Positions 11,551-22,830 of a stretch of DNA of 64,000 nt are shown here, piece after piece. Location: positions 51,739 to 115,738 of the forward strand of contig JAEUWP010000544.1 of assembly GCA_018524725.1 (NCBI GenBank). Direction: 5' to 3'. The notes beneath the pieces are model-generated. The model did not search any database and was not told the origin of the DNA. It saw only the letters and a program-made list of their open reading frames with translations. Position numbers and translations under genes: made by a program. Within the stretch, counting starts at the first letter, position 1. Every line of letters begins with the position of its first letter. Origin of the DNA: Podaxis mareebaensis (taxonomy: Eukaryota > Basidiomycota > Agaricomycetes > Agaricales > Agaricaceae).

Positions 11551-11643
11551 GCCCGCCTAGCTCAATCGGATAGAGCGTCAGACTCTTATAGCTATGTCGG
11601 TAACGAAATCTGAAGGCTGCGAGTTCGACCCTCGCGGTGGGCT
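11551..11643 (+). tRNA. tRNA-Lys(CTT) with 19-nt intron
   Basis: Same mature sequence as the copy at 10887, with the CTT anticodon and the intron at 11589-11607 between positions 37 and 38. Intron sequence (TAGCTATGTCGGTAACGAA) shares only short pieces with the first copy. Confidence 0.95.
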
Positions 11644-11840
11644 ATGATTCTAGATCATGGATTTCTTTTTGCACTTTACCCAGATATCCAGTGCGAGACA
11701 GAGTGCTCAGGATGACAGGGCAACGGAGAAAGAAACATGATTCTTAATTCAATTGATTGTTACGTAGTTTTGCAATATGATATAGTACGAAGGCCAACAG
11801 ATGAGAAAATGCATCAACGCAGGTTATTGAATTCTTAAAC

Positions 11841-14800
11841 TCAATTTATCGACAAATTCTTACCGCCGTTCTTTTGCACGTACAGGTAGTCCTTTCGTTC
11901 CTGTATTCAAGATCAGCTTTTAGGATTATCAACGAGCCAAAAACGAGGCATACCTGAGTGTCAGTATTAATAGGTACGCCAAGGTCGTCAACACGAATGC
12001 GCGCTCCGTATGGATGCTGGGCGGGTCCGGAATCAGGTTTCGGAGCCGATCCAGTGCTCGTCCACATGTTGAAATCAAGTTCTCCCGGCAATGGTATACC
12101 TGGGTCGATTTTCTTTCCAGATCCTTCTGCAGGAACGCTCCCTTCCGAATTCAGCCCAGAGGTAGATCCGCGCTCTGCTGTAGTTGAGAGTTCTGATCCC
12201 ATCCGATGAGCCGATCGACGAGGGACACGTAAACCTGCGACGTTGACAGAGGGATTCGCCTCTACAACTGTATTTGTAGTGGTGGTTAGTCACTTTCGAT
12301 TACCTCCGGTGTCTTGGCTAGAGAATTACCTTGTTGCGGCTCAAGATGTGCCTCTCTCTTCAGCGTGTTCGTAGTCGTCTGAACAGGTTCCTTGGCTGTA
12401 TCCACCATTAACACGCGTGACAAGCTCAAGGACGAACATACGTACCCCCTGCAGCCCGCATATGATCGTCATACATTCGCTCCCCAATCAACACACCTAA
12501 TCCGGCCTGACTGGGATAACCTGGCAGAGTGCCTCCTGTCCCAAACGATGTATTACTATCGTCGATAACAGATTTGATGTACTCCTCTCTAAGAGGTTCA
12601 ATGATGTTTGACGGCTTCCCAGAAATTTGCTCGCGTGTGCTGAGTTGTGCACGTGGACTGATCTCCTCAGCCGAGGACGAACGTGAAGGATGAGAAGATA
12701 TATTCAATGAAGTCGGTGTCCCGAGCTCGGTTTGAGCCGTTGATCTCACCTCCGCTGGAAGTTGTCCTTTGGGAGGCTGAGCAGGAGGAGTCGAGGTCGG
12801 GACAGCACCAGGACGTGCTTGACGTTTCAAGCCTTCAGCGTCACGATCGACGTCGCCCTGCTGGGCGCGAATTTGTGCTCCAGGAGCAGTGGATGGTGTC
12901 TGAGGCTGCTTCGGGGCTAACGGCTTAGTTGGGGCAGGCTGCCTTTGTGCAGATGGCGAAGCCATATGGGACCGGGGAGACTTTTCTGGTGACCTGGGTG
13001 CCGGCGTAGCTTGAATATCTCCCTTTGTCTCCTGATGATGGGCTATCGAAACCGGGAGATTACTGCTGGAGTCGAATCAAAGTAAAGAGAGAAAAAGACT
13101 CACGCAAGTACCCGCCAACCATTCCCGGCAGAAAGTTACGTGCTACATCTCCAGCATCATGGAAGACCTCCTCAGCTCCATGAACCAGTCCTGAGACCAA
13201 TCCTCTTCGAGCCGCTTCAGGATGAGGGCTACCTTGGGCCTTAGGAGTGGGACCGGAAACACCAGTCTCCAAACCTAGAGGAACGGACTTCTGTTCCGGA
13301 ACACTACCGGTCACAGGACCCTCGCTGGTAGCCTGAGCTGAGGTAGGTGTAGCCTTCTTAGCGTGGTCGGAGGGGGATACTTCGGCGTGTGATTTGGATG
13401 GTGTAGGAGCCGAAGGATCTCGCTGAGGTTGAGGCGAACCCTGATTCGTAGCCGGTCGTTCTCCGACGTTGAAGATCGTCTTCCTCTCACCGGTTTCGAC
13501 CTCTCTCTGCCTACCCTTCTGTTCCCTCTGGGCCTGGCGCAAGGGGAAAAGCCCTCCTTCCCCAGGTTGCTCTCGGCGCATCTCTTCCCCGAAGAAACTA
13601 GCTTGAGGTTCTGTCAGAACGGCAGATTGTGGTGAAGTGGGTGTCCGAGGAGTGGATGCCGGCTGAGCTGGAGAAAAGTTGAGTGATTTAAGCTATATAA
13701 ACAAACGTGGAGTAATCAATTTCACCTGGAGAGGTCGAACCACTACTATGGGGAGACTCTGAACCAAGATTGCCCTCAGATTCACGTTGCTGTTTGGGTG
13801 ACTTGCGACCTTGATGAGACGAGGAGATCAGCGATGATTACAGGATAAAAATGGGAGAAAGAAACTCACGGAAGAACCCAGATAACCGTTTCCCGAAGCC
13901 CCCTTTCGACTTTTCGTCAGTTCCCTGTCCCTCAACTTCGTGCGTTCCTTCTTTGTCCTTACTCCCATGCCTGCTGCCATGGCTACGTCTGCGATTATCT
14001 TTGCCCTTTATTTCCTTTATGCCGTCATGTTGTTCGGTGGAAGTCGAAGTCGAAGCCGAGGCCAATGTTTCGCCCTTTGGTCCCTCGTGAGGTATGATGC
14101 CGACCGGCTCTGTATTTGGCGCATACCCCTTCTTTGAGGGTTCGCGAGATTGCTCCATAATCGTAGTTGCAGGAGCAGAGGGCGACTGTTTTTTGCCTTC
14201 AATAGCAGTACCATCGTCAGCATCTCTAGCTCTGACGTCAGAGTGCTCCGTAGGTTTAGATGAGACATCGATTTCTTGTCCACCCGAGCGTCCTACAGTA
14301 GGAGATTCGGCAGTCGTGGAGTCATTGCGAGTTTGAGTTTGTGTAGAAGAGGCCGGGGGAGTATCCCGTGCATTGGATGCTTGTGGGTTGCGAGAGGAAG
14401 TGGACTTAGACGTGGTCGAGGTACTGGAAGATGCATCTAGACGATAAATGAGTAAGTGATAGCGACGCCCATGGAAGGGAAACACGCACCAAGACCGCGT
14501 TTCAATGTCTTTGGAGTGGTATCTTGACGAAGCCGATTCTTTACTTCTTCGTCGAATGCAATGGGATGGGGATTCTCAGGCACGGTGGCCAGGCTCTGCT
14601 CGTGGGGTTTCGCATGAATATCCGGGGGTTGCGAAGGGGTTGAGTGAGGCTCTTTGCTACCAAGAGGATCACCGACACCTTTACCACTGACGGGCTCTGA
14701 ATTGTCACAGTGCTCCGGAGCATGAATGCGAATTCCTCCAGGTTTGGGGGCATCCACGGGAAGGTTATGGTAAGGCATGTTATCCTTATGGTGTGGTCCG

Positions 14801-15228
14801 ATCGCCGGCTTGTCTTTTGTGGAGTCAGACGGCTCCCCGTCCGCGTTTTCCTTCTTTCTCCCTCCTGTGACGAAAGATGCGGTGAGCGGTGGAAATAGAC
14901 GAGGCATGACATCACACACACCCATATAAGCAGTAAGGGAGACCGGAAGATACTCCTTTGCGTAATCAGCCAAGGCTTCAACCGTGTGCTTCATGCCCTG
15001 GATGGTCGACGATGCATGCCCAGCCTTCGCGTCTTCTTCCTTCCTGTTTTTTAAATCAGTTTCACTTGGAAAGGCACCGGGAATGGACTGGTCCGCTTCG
15101 GCAGGATTGATTGCTGTGTGCTCTGGGGCAGTCCGCGAATCGCCGAAGAGCGCTTTGAGGTTTCGTTCCCGCAGTTGTGAAGACGGAGCTGAAGTGGCTG
15201 CTGGGGGCGTATGGGGAAGACTAGCCAT
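11841..15228 (-). CDS. Large Ser/Pro-rich hypothetical protein (nine exons)
   Basis: Nine exons keep frame throughout: 15228-14922, 14864-14490, 14436-13870, 13809-13726, 13667-13104, 13042-12446, 12395-12330, 12267-11954 and 11900-11841, giving 977 residues. All eight introns are 50-62 nt with GT-AG ends. Most of the protein is disordered, rich in Ser, Pro, Gln and Lys. Two similar short amphipathic blocks occur at exon ends: DYAKEYLPVSLTAYMG (exon 1) and DVARNFLPGMVGGYLR (exon 5), each of the form A-x(3)-[YF]-L-P-x(4)-[AG]-Y-[ML]. They could be repeated helical or membrane-associating motifs. No known domain recognised. The C-terminal exon ends in a basic tail (VQKNGGKNLSIN). Confidence 0.8.
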
Positions 15229-15706
15229 GGTGGTTTTGGGTGAAGGAGTGCGATATCTAGCATGGTCCGCGTCTTGTCTTGATTTCTAGACCTGTGGCTC
15301 CTCATGAACGCATCCGTCTCCTCTTTTCAGTGCATTTCCGAGACATTCTTCCTGTTAGGGGGGCATTCAAGTTGCATGTTTGGTCTTGTGTGTCATCAGA
15401 AATCAATATATACAGCTTGTACACGTACGACAAATCCGAGAGGAAACAATGATATCAAAACTAGCATTATCAATACGTAAAATTCCGACTAAAGACGCGA
15501 ATCCATCTAGACGAATCCCAACGATTCCGAAAACGAGCACCAAGAAAACCGTGGTAACAATGAAGAACGAATGTTCGCCAGTAACGTGGGGTGATGATAG
15601 ACGACAACGACAAAACAATGAAAGCAGAAAAAGAAGACAAAATGTTATACATAATGATAAGGACCAGCAAGCAGAAAGCAAGAAAATAATGAAAAAATCA
15701 GACCGT
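15229..15706. other. Intergenic between two minus-strand genes
   Basis: Contains an A-rich segment around 15440-15700 that would be the 3' UTR of the gene to the right. No coding signal beyond short shadow ORFs. Confidence 0.45.
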
Positions 15707-18262
15707 TTATTCATTCCACACCTCCCCCTCGCTCTTCTCGCTCCTGCCCAAGTCCAAACTCTCCATCTCCCCCAACATCATTTCATGTTCAGGTTTTAGG
15801 AACAAGCTCCCTGGACTACCAGTGACCATGGAGAAGTTTTCTGTAGGTGACACGCTGACGTTGGACGACACCGAGTTGTTCATCGCATGTCCGTCCTTCA
15901 GCGTGCGAGGAATTGGCAAAACAGGCGACATTGGCAGCTTGAACCCCTTTATCGACAGGACGTCATCGCTACTGCGCTTGCTGTCTGGAAGGATTGCAGT
16001 ATCGTCGTGGAGGAGCATTGTCATGTTAGGAGGCGGGATGGGAAAAATGGACGAAGTCGTGCTGGGGCGACGATGATGAGCAGTCGAAGGTGGAGTCGAA
16101 GTGGAACGAAATTCTCCTCCATCCTCCTTCTGCTCGTCCTGTATAATAAAGTCCTCTTCCCGAAGGCTTCGATGTCGTTCAATGCGCGACTCTGGTTCAC
16201 TTTCCCGAGAGAACAGGACATTGTCAAGCTTGGACCGCGAATGCTTCATGGTCGTCTCTGATTCCTCGTAACGTTCCACGTCGCGCTCATATACCTGCCA
16301 TTTGTTGAGTCGGGGCAACAGACGACTGCCAGCAATTGTCTCCCTTTGTTTGGCAAGTGGTGTCGCGATTGGTTTCCAACCGCCAGCGCCGGGTCCTGCG
16401 CTCGCACTTAGCCCTCTTCCAATTCCTCTCTCCCTTTCCCACTCTCGCTCCTTCATCCTCTCCCTTTCCCACCCACGCTCGCGCTCCCACTCTCTGGAAA
16501 ACTTCAACCTCTCGATTTCCCTCTCCAGATCACCAAGAATCCTTCTCAACCTCTCATTCTCCCCCTCGACATCTGCAACTTTCTCTCTCAGTTCCCCGTT
16601 CTCATCCCTCAGCACTCGACACGTCCTCTGCGAATCCGACAGCGCGCTCAACAGCGCCCCAGTTTCTACAGCATGCTTTTCCCGAAGCTCCTTCAACTCC
16701 TCCCGCTCCCTCTCTCGTTCTTTGGCACTGGCTTGCGAAAGGCTAGTAGCGCCTGTCGACGAACTTCTCTGTGTATCTCGACTTCCACTAGCGCTAGTCG
16801 AAACCGTGAGCGTTGGGCTCTCCATCAGCCCATTCCCCACAGCCGAAAACGTTCCACTACCCCTCCGTCCTCCACTTCCACCACTCGACTCCGAGAACGC
16901 CATACGCGAGTAGGATCTTGGGTGCTGCTGATGTTGAGCCTGATGCTGCATCGACAGATTCACACTCGACCCATTCCCTCCAGCAAAGTTGTACTCGGAA
17001 GCACTGCGCAGCGAGGCATACCTCCCCAACGTCCCAACACCAGACCCGCTCCCACTCCTCTCCCGGTATTGCACCATATCCCTCTCGCCCGTACGTTCAC
17101 TCATACTCCTCTCTATTCCACCCAGGACTGGGCTCCTCTCCCTCTCATAATCCAACAACCCCCCAGCAACTCTAGAACTCCTCCCAGCACCCTTAGCTCC
17201 TACCGACACGTTCAAATTTTCCGTCTTCCCACTCCTCATGGACATACTGCTCCACGGCCTCGCACCACCTCCAAGATCGCCATATCTTGCTCTCGCAAGT
17301 CTCTCCCTGGCGCTCAACGCTGCACTGCTCACATTCCCGGCGGAGCCGGAACCGTCACCACCACGACGAAGACCAATCGGCAAAGTCCCGAACTCAGCAC
17401 CCAAACTCTCCTGCACACTCATACTCCTCTTCCTAACCCTCGCCATCAACCCCTGTCTTTCCGTCAATCTAGTTGGTGGTCTTGAACCCTCCCTCACGTA
17501 CCCCGGTTCCGGCGACCGCCTGACGGACACCGAAGCCGAAACCGACGACGAACCCATATACGAATCCATCGAGGGCCGCGCAGAGTCCAAAGACGGTCTA
17601 AACGAAGTCGATGTCACAACGGACTCATCCAACGAAGGTCGCGCACTCGATCCTCCCATCAACGGTACCAACCTCCTCGTATCATCCTCCCTTCCTCCGA
17701 CCCGACCATCATCATCACCATCCTCATCTTTCTCAAACCCATCAACACGCATAACACTCCTCAAGGGTGACGGTTGCCTCTCCGGCAGCACAATCTTCTC
17801 CTCCGCTCCACTCCCACTCCCATTCCCACTTCCACTCCCACTACTACCGCCCCAGAACATTCTCAATGGCGCAGAGATGCGCCTGCTCGCTCTCGCGCTC
17901 AGACTCCCGGTATCGACTATCCTGGAAGGCGAAATCTCACCGTCAGTTCCTCTCACGCTTCCGCTGATGTTCCCGCGTCGACTACCACCATTACGACTGA
18001 AGGTAGTGCTACCGGAAGGAGGGATGATGGGGCTTGGGACGGGGGATTGCGGAGGGGCGTATGGACTTGGGCTGGAGCTCGGGGCTATCCTGGTAAGTCC
18101 CAGTGATACATCATTGGAGCCGGCGTTAGCATTGGCGTTGGGTGTCACTGGAGTTGTAGATCCAAAAGCAGGGGGAAGGAGTGCGGGAGATGGTGATGGT
18201 GAATGGGAAGGTGATGGGAGCGGATATACTACCAAGGATGGGCTTGCTCCTGTATACATCAT
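15707..18262 (-). CDS. Ser/Gly-rich hypothetical protein with central coiled coil
   Basis: One long exon of 851 residues from the tandem ATGs at 18262. The frame stays open upstream to 18454, but that extension looks like leader sequence, so the start is a choice. N-terminal 500 residues are Ser/Pro/Gly-rich with many short basic phosphosite-like motifs (RRSPEPG, RPSLDSARPS). Residues about 505-615 are a strongly charged coiled coil (EREREREELKELREK, ENERLRRILGDLERE) ending in repeated WERER units. The C-terminus is again Ser-rich. The architecture suggests a cytoskeletal, polarity or scaffold protein, but no family was recognised. Long plus-strand ORFs across this gene are antisense shadows of the repetitive codons. 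Confidence 0.75.
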   Translation of the reverse strand: MMYTGASPSLVVYPLPSPSHSPSPSPALLPPAFGSTTPVTPNANANAGSNDVSLGLTRIAPSSSPSPYAPPQSPVPSPIIPPSGSTTFSRNGGSRRGNISGSVRGTDGEISPSRIVDTGSLSARASRRISAPLRMFWGGSSGSGSGNGSGSGAEEKIVLPERQPSPLRSVMRVDGFEKDEDGDDDGRVGGREDDTRRLVPLMGGSSARPSLDESVVTSTSFRPSLDSARPSMDSYMGSSSVSASVSVRRSPEPGYVREGSRPPTRLTERQGLMARVRKRSMSVQESLGAEFGTLPIGLRRGGDGSGSAGNVSSAALSARERLARARYGDLGGGARPWSSMSMRSGKTENLNVSVGAKGAGRSSRVAGGLLDYERERSPVLGGIERSMSERTGERDMVQYRERSGSGSGVGTLGRYASLRSASEYNFAGGNGSSVNLSMQHQAQHQQHPRSYSRMAFSESSGGSGGRRGSGTFSAVGNGLMESPTLTVSTSASGSRDTQRSSSTGATSLSQASAKEREREREELKELREKHAVETGALLSALSDSQRTCRVLRDENGELREKVADVEGENERLRRILGDLEREIERLKFSREWERERGWERERMKEREWERERGIGRGLSASAGPGAGGWKPIATPLAKQRETIAGSRLLPRLNKWQVYERDVERYEESETTMKHSRSKLDNVLFSRESEPESRIERHRSLREEDFIIQDEQKEDGGEFRSTSTPPSTAHHRRPSTTSSIFPIPPPNMTMLLHDDTAILPDSKRSSDDVLSIKGFKLPMSPVLPIPRTLKDGHAMNNSVSSNVSVSPTENFSMVTGSPGSLFLKPEHEMMLGEMESLDLGRSEKSEGEVWNE

Positions 18263-18612
18263 TCCGTTTGGCCGTGAAGTGTTTAAGAATGTATTTTGGG
18301 CGATCGTGATGATTTTAGCGGGGCGTTGAAAGCGTCGCAGGGTAAGAGATTTGCGTATATTGTGGGGTAGTGGCGGGAATAGACGCGTCCAGAGCAAGCA
18401 GGAGAAAGCCGTGAAACGGGTGTTTTGAACACGAACCATACAAGAGCGTGCCAAGGTATGGTTTCACAACAAACACGTCGAATGATCCACATCCATTTCA
18501 TGAGAACGAAAGGTGCCATGCGATCAACAAGTGAACAATATGAAATGAGACGTGAAGGAAATATGAAGGTGAAACAACAATCAGCAACCCGCTTCATCAG
18601 ATGTTTACAAAA
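18263..18612. other. Intergenic between two minus-strand genes
   Basis: Promoter side of the coiled-coil gene; no coding signal seen apart from the upstream continuation of its frame. Confidence 0.4.
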
Positions 18613-21153
18613 CTAATGCTCACCGTCACCCGTGCGGGGTCCAACGCTCAACCGGTCACGTTCTCCAGGTGTATGAAACGGAGAACCAAGAACCCGCACT
18701 TCGTTCCCCTCTCCGTCATATTCTCTATCATAGGGTAGGTGCGAGTTGGGACCTAGGACAGGGCTCGCATCCAACTGTCGATTCGAGGACGATAAATGCG
18801 GGGACCACCGATCCACGCTCAACTTGTCCATGTCATCGGTCCCTTTTGCTTTTCTCCGCCTCTGCGAAGAAGTACTCGTGAGGCCATTCGGGTCTAATTC
18901 AGCTACAAGAAATAAGGTGGTCAATCATGTGCCCCGATGAGAATACAAAAAAGTAATACACGATTAACGTGAATCAGGCAGAAAATAATACTCACCACTA
19001 GCCTCAACAACTCTAACCTCTGGTCCCAGTCCAACCTTCGACGCAGACTCAACCTCGACCTCTCTCTCCTCTCCATCCTCATCCTGCTCAAAACGTTCCC
19101 TCGAATGTCTCCACGTCGCAACAGGCACAGATGACTTCCTCCCATGTCCACCACCATTCCTACTCCTAACCACCCCCTTCTTCACCTTCACCTTCATCGG
19201 CGTCGAAGTCATCAACCCACCTCCCCCCATCTTCTCCGCAAACCCAACACCAAACTCTGCCGACGTCGGTGTGTTCCCTGACCCAGATATCGACAAAGCA
19301 GACCCAGATGCAGCACTTCCAGTGGAAGACACCCGATACGCGCTATTCGGTGTGTCAGGCCCCCTCGAACTACCACCGCCGCCACTGTTTCCCTGGAAGA
19401 AGGCAGGTGATTTTGGACTCGCAGTGGCGTTGCTCGGATTCGACCCTCGCCGCATTCTAGGGTTGCTCGTCGACTCAAAACTCATCTTTCGAGGCGAAGG
19501 GGAATTTTTCGCTGACACCGGCGCGGAATACGGGGGCGGCGACAGAAGGCGAGGAAGAAAAGTCGAAGCGACACGTTTTTTGGGTTGTGGTATACTACTG
19601 TTTAAGGAGGGCGCTTGCTTCGTAAGTGTTGTTGATGCTGAAGAACTCGATGCTGAGATCGAGGGGGCAGAACCCGCAGAGACGGATCTCGGCGAGGTGT
19701 GTGGATGATTGAGAGGGCGAAGTGGAGGAGAGGAAAGTCTGATAGTTTTGCCAGAGGTGGAAGAGTGACCGAGAGACGAAGGGGAGGTAGGTTTTCGGAA
19801 TGTTGAGTTGTTTAACGACGTTGAATACGTTGCGGCAGCACGTAAATCTGGGTCTAACGAACCAAGATCCAGCGTTGCGTCTTCGACACCCTGAAGCTCG
19901 TTTGGGTTGACAACTGACGAAGTCGAGTTGTTTATATGAGAAAGATGATCATTCCCAAGTTCCGATGATGAGGGCGAAGAATCCAGTTTAACGTCGAGGA
20001 CGGCCAACAGACTCGCGTCAACGTCAGCGGCACTGTCATTGTCACCATTGCCTCCTGCGTTCTCTTCTTGCGAACCATGAATTTGCAAAAAGCCCGTATC
20101 TGCATCGATGACCAAAGCCTTGTCAGTGCCAGTCCAGGACGTTCTTGCCATCGCATCCTTGATCTGCGAAGCTAGCTGTGACGTTGACAGTTCAAGTTCG
20201 GCTTCAGATACCATGGATGCATCAGCATCATTTGGGGAGGAGGAAGAAGGCTGCGCGGGTGTATTCGGGGAAAGGGGGGAGGAAGTCATCAGGGGTGTGG
20301 TGGGAGGATGAAGAATGGGTCGCCTTATGGTGTGTTCTTCGGGATCGTCGTGGTTTGGAGAGGTTGGCGGTGAAAGAGAGTGAGAGGATTCCGTGGAAGG
20401 TGAGAGAAGGGGAACGTGCTTGGAGATGCCAGAACTGTCAACCTCGATTATTGTTGACAGCTCAGCAAGAAGAGGAGGCCCGGGAGAAGGTGTGCGAAGC
20501 AATGGAATAGCTAATGAAGCATTTCAGTGACATGTACAAGTCTGACAAAGAAGGGAACACGTACTATTCAGAGCGACTGACTCGCCCTGTTGGAGGCTTA
20601 TGGAGCTTCGGTTAGGGGAGGGGAGAGGCTTATCAAGGTTAACCTCAAGTCGAGAAAGGGATACTGATCTCCTGAGAGGTGGATCACCTTGAGATTGTGA
20701 TGGTCTTCTTTCAATGGATATAACTGGCATGTAAGTATCATTTGAGAGAGACGGTTTCCTTTCTTTGTCCTTTTCCTTTTCTCGATTGGTGGCGATTGAC
20801 CTTCGCATAGTCCCAAGCCCTGCGAAGGGACTGCGAGAGGGAGTGGAAGGGGCATTGTTCGATTGCTTTGGTGGGCCAAAGGGAAGTAGGTTGCGTAAAG
20901 AGCGGAACGCGGGAATGCCAGTACCCGCTGGACCTCCAGACTGAGAAGTATTTGGGGGATTGTTGTGGTGATTAAGGGAAGTAGGAGAAGCGGCAACTGC
21001 GGCTACTGTTGACGATGAGTTAAAGCTTGTGCGAGGTGCGTTTGTTGTAGAGTTAACGCTGCTGGTACTTGGACGACGGACAGAGAAAGAGGGAAACGAC
21101 CGCTTAGGAATTGCAGAAGGCGTTGCGGGAGAACGCGGCTGGCTGGACGCCAT
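18613..21153 (-). CDS. Ser-rich hypothetical protein (three exons)
   Basis: Exons 21153-20565, 20510-18996 and 18902-18613 (introns 54 and 93 nt, GT-AG) encode 797 residues. The start is the ATG at 21153 (MASSQPRSPAT); a longer frame upstream begins without an ATG. The protein is Ser/Pro/Thr-rich throughout, with short conserved-looking islands such as SLRNLLPFGPPK, SQIKDAMARTSWTG, ATLDLGSLDPDLRA and RVASTFLPRLLSPP. The islands could be docking motifs in a disordered regulator. No known domain. Confidence 0.75.
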
Positions 21154-22830
21154 GCGTGACAACGTTCAGGCAATTGGCGGGTCAGAGCATCTAAAGGCTC
21201 GCAGTACTGGTCGTCGTCGTCGTCGCCGTTGTCACTAACGCCGTTGGCGTATTTCTTGTCTTCAAAATGGCGAATGTGGGAACGTCGACAATTCACGACT
21301 AGTCTATTTCCGGACATCATCAATTCCCTCATGTCACCCCACGCGACTACGTGACTACTCGTGACCAGTCTCACGGCCCAACGCAAGGGTTCAGAAAATC
21401 CAACACTTCTTAATGACACTGACAGCACTCAACCAGAGAGTGCATTGTTTGATGAAGATCTCAGGGTTTTGAAATCCTGACTATCTGACGCCCACGTGCC
21501 TTCGCCATGCAAAGGGTATCTTTTTCACATATACCTGTCCCTTTGTCGAATGTTCCAAGCATTGATACGCCGTTATCATTTTATTGGCCAATTTTTTTTC
21601 TACTGGCTCTAGACGCTACGATCCCCGAATAAAATCTAGTCTCCTGCGCCCCGGGCCCCCAAAGTACAAGCCCCTATCGAGACGAACCAATCAGAACAAT
21701 CCACTTCCCTAGGCGTGCATCAAAGTGGAGGCCGGATATCAGACCTCATATTGCCCAACCATTGGATGATTCCAACTTTAAACTGTTCATTCTCTGAGCG
21801 GCACGCGTTATTAACAACACGGACATTCGTCCGACCTCATCCAAGTATTACAGCCAATCATGACCTAGTCGTAGATCCGCTTCCCTGCACTCAGAATTTG
21901 GCTGTGCAATGGAAAGTATAATGGCGTCCGTAATGGAAAGTAACCCCTATCTAACCTTCCCTTAAGGCTCCTCAATAATAAATATGGTTATTCCTTGTAC
22001 TGTAACCTTCAGCAGGGCGTTAGCCACATACTTCTCCCGGAGCGCTGTCTTCGGATTCCTAAAGCTTACCTCCCTCTGCCATCGTGCCTCTGCTGCCTCT
22101 GCTAGAATGCTGACATTCCTGGCCTCCCCGCTCCATCTGGATACCGACGTTGAGTACCCCCCTGCCTCCAATGCAAAATAGCTAAAAACGTGTCTGAGTG
22201 TCAAATTGGCACGTCCACGACCCCCGGCGCAACTGCGCCCAAAGATATAAATGTTATCCATCATCCGAGCCAAATGATGTTCCCACAAACCCTGCGCGAC
22301 AACGATGCACGACTCAAAGAATCCCTGTCAGGAGTCAAATATGTATGTACTCTGACACAGTCTATGTACCTGCATAGATCGTCGCCGGATAACAAGCCCA
22401 CATTGGCAAGCACCTCCTTGAAAGCCTGAAGAGGCCCGGCCTTCGACTATAGACCCATAGCTGATCCAGACATTCCAGGAGGCAGGCTCACATGTTCCTG
22501 TCAACATGAATTCTAAGTTTAGGATTCAGCATACATTGGCTGGCAGGCTGCAGTTATAATTAAAGAGCTAAGATTTGTTGTAAGTTATAATTAAGCGGCA
22601 GTTTCCCCCGATCCAAGCTTCTCCCCAGCGCCTTCTTATCGCACGCACAGCGGCATTACAGCAGTCATGCACCTTACGCCCTTCCACCTTCAAATTCTTG
22701 TGCTTGAAATTGATGCCCGTTTTTCCGACGCACAGAACATAGTGATCAATAATGCTCGATGCAAGGATAAATAGATAACGAATACTTCCTGCGGACCAAC
22801 TGGTAAGCTTTACCAACACGCCCTACCAAC
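21154..22830. other. Intergenic, AT-richer, no supported gene
   Basis: Shared upstream region of the Ser-rich gene (minus) and the NACHT pseudogene (plus). The longest ORF, 21962-22288 minus, is antisense-neutral and has no recognisable domain. No homologue of the first exon of the intact NACHT gene was found just upstream of 22831. Confidence 0.45.

Noticed and set aside
17238..18329. 363-aa plus-strand ORF, and neighbours at 16302-16913 and 16673-17485
   Set aside because: Antisense to the low-complexity coiled-coil gene on the minus strand, which has clear heptad structure; the plus frames are shadows of repetitive codons.
21962..22288. 108-aa minus ORF in the 21-23 kb gap
   Set aside because: No domain, no promoter or intron signals, and no similarity to the rest of the window.
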